Assembly: GCF_027943255.1 (NCBI RefSeq)
Contig: NC_072897.1
Location: 61,032,406-61,096,405, forward strand
DNA length: 64,000 nucleotides
Source of the DNA: Anastrepha obliqua
Lineage: Eukaryota > Arthropoda > Insecta > Diptera > Tephritidae
Direction: 5' to 3'
Shown: positions 63,711 through 64,000 of the stretch, piece by piece
Position numbering within the stretch: position 1 is the first letter of the stretch
Layout: every line of letters starts with the position of its first letter
The notes under the pieces: generated by a model
What the model saw: only the letters and a program-made list of their open reading frames with translations
Database searches by the model: none
What the model was told of the DNA's origin: nothing
Translations under genes and position numbers: made by a program

Positions 63711-64000
63711 TCATTCCGGCTCCTGCTCTATTTTAAATATCACCTCCAGGATTCTCTGCATGGCCCGGGCTTGCTTAGCTACACTCATTTTGGCAACCAT
63801 TGAGCCAATCATATAACCGAATGAGTCCTCTGATTAGTTTTCTTTTTCTATGCATCTCTTTTTCAAGAGATCGATTGCTTCCAAGATGTCATTCTCAACC
63901 TCAGTACTTCTGTCGCGTTTTTTTCCACTAGGTCGCTGTGACTGTGACGCTGATGTTGATGGCAATGGTGAATCTACATCATCAAAAAACTCTTCTGGTG
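63711..64000 (-). pseudogene. MADF/BESS-like protein of the Harbinger element, C-terminal part
   Basis: Minus strand frame from the right edge: EEFFDDVDSPLPSTSASQSQ, KKRDRSTEVENDILEAIDLL, an in-frame TAA (63834-63836), then SFGYMIGSMVAKMSVAKQAR and MQRILEVIFKIEQ, with a final stop at 63711-63713. The C-terminal helix pattern resembles a BESS-type domain. Insect PIF/Harbinger elements commonly carry a second gene for a MADF or Myb-like DNA-binding protein in convergent or divergent array, which fits this place. The N-terminal MADF part would lie outside the window, so the assignment is inference. Confidence 0.6.

Overview
This window looks like repeat-rich nuclear DNA from a higher fly. A true fruit fly (Tephritidae) is my best guess. 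The basis is the only convincing host gene, an intronless innexin most like inx5 (23440-24573), together with the transposon set: errantivirus-like, BEL/Pao, LOA, Jockey and RTE retroelements, DD41D and DD34D mariners, piggyBac, Tigger, Harbinger, Helitron, and a tRNA-headed SINE with at least eight copies. The species assignment is inference. Nearly everything else is transposable-element sequence, much of it nested.

Left part (1-23.2 kb). Positions 1-2939 are the 3' half of an internally deleted errantivirus-type LTR element with an env-like ORF. A segment (A, 2940-4227) follows that recurs at 36.9-38.3 kb (B). Positions 4.3-23.2 kb hold a minus-strand gypsy-type element. A nearly fresh BEL/Pao element (8795-20799, two 477-bp LTRs with one mismatch, 5-bp target duplication CTGTG) sits inside its protease gene. 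Inside the BEL reverse transcriptase gene sits a LOA-like LINE (11997-17440, 11-bp target duplication). Removing each insertion rejoins the reading frame of its host.

Middle (23.2-43.4 kb). The innexin gene lies a few hundred bases from the gypsy LTR. After it come integrase debris, a mariner, and a second errantivirus-like element (27628-36815, TSD TGCG). That element carries a piggyBac (31527-34028), two 0.7-kb TTAA-flanked elements and an unidentified insertion, and its env is reduced to a signal-peptide remnant. Then come segment B, a second integrase fragment, a 5' RTE fragment and SINEs.

Right part (43.4-64 kb). A decayed Jockey LINE (about 43.5-50.4 kb) was hit by a long-inverted-repeat element, which was hit by a Harbinger, which contains a mariner fragment. 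Next are an RTE LINE inside a DD34D-type mariner (14-bp TSD), a Helitron, tandem SINEs, a DD41D mariner carrying a third TTAA element, a Tigger fragment, and a PIF/Harbinger with a forward nuclease gene and a convergent MADF/BESS-like gene running off the right edge.

Most element genes are broken by stops, frameshifts or deletions. The BEL and LOA copies are the youngest-looking. I see no host tRNA or rRNA gene, CRISPR array or bacterial-type operon. The observations I rate highest are the shared 3' tail of the SINE and the RTE LINE, the TTAA-element family with a conserved internal block, and the two independently readable insertion stacks.
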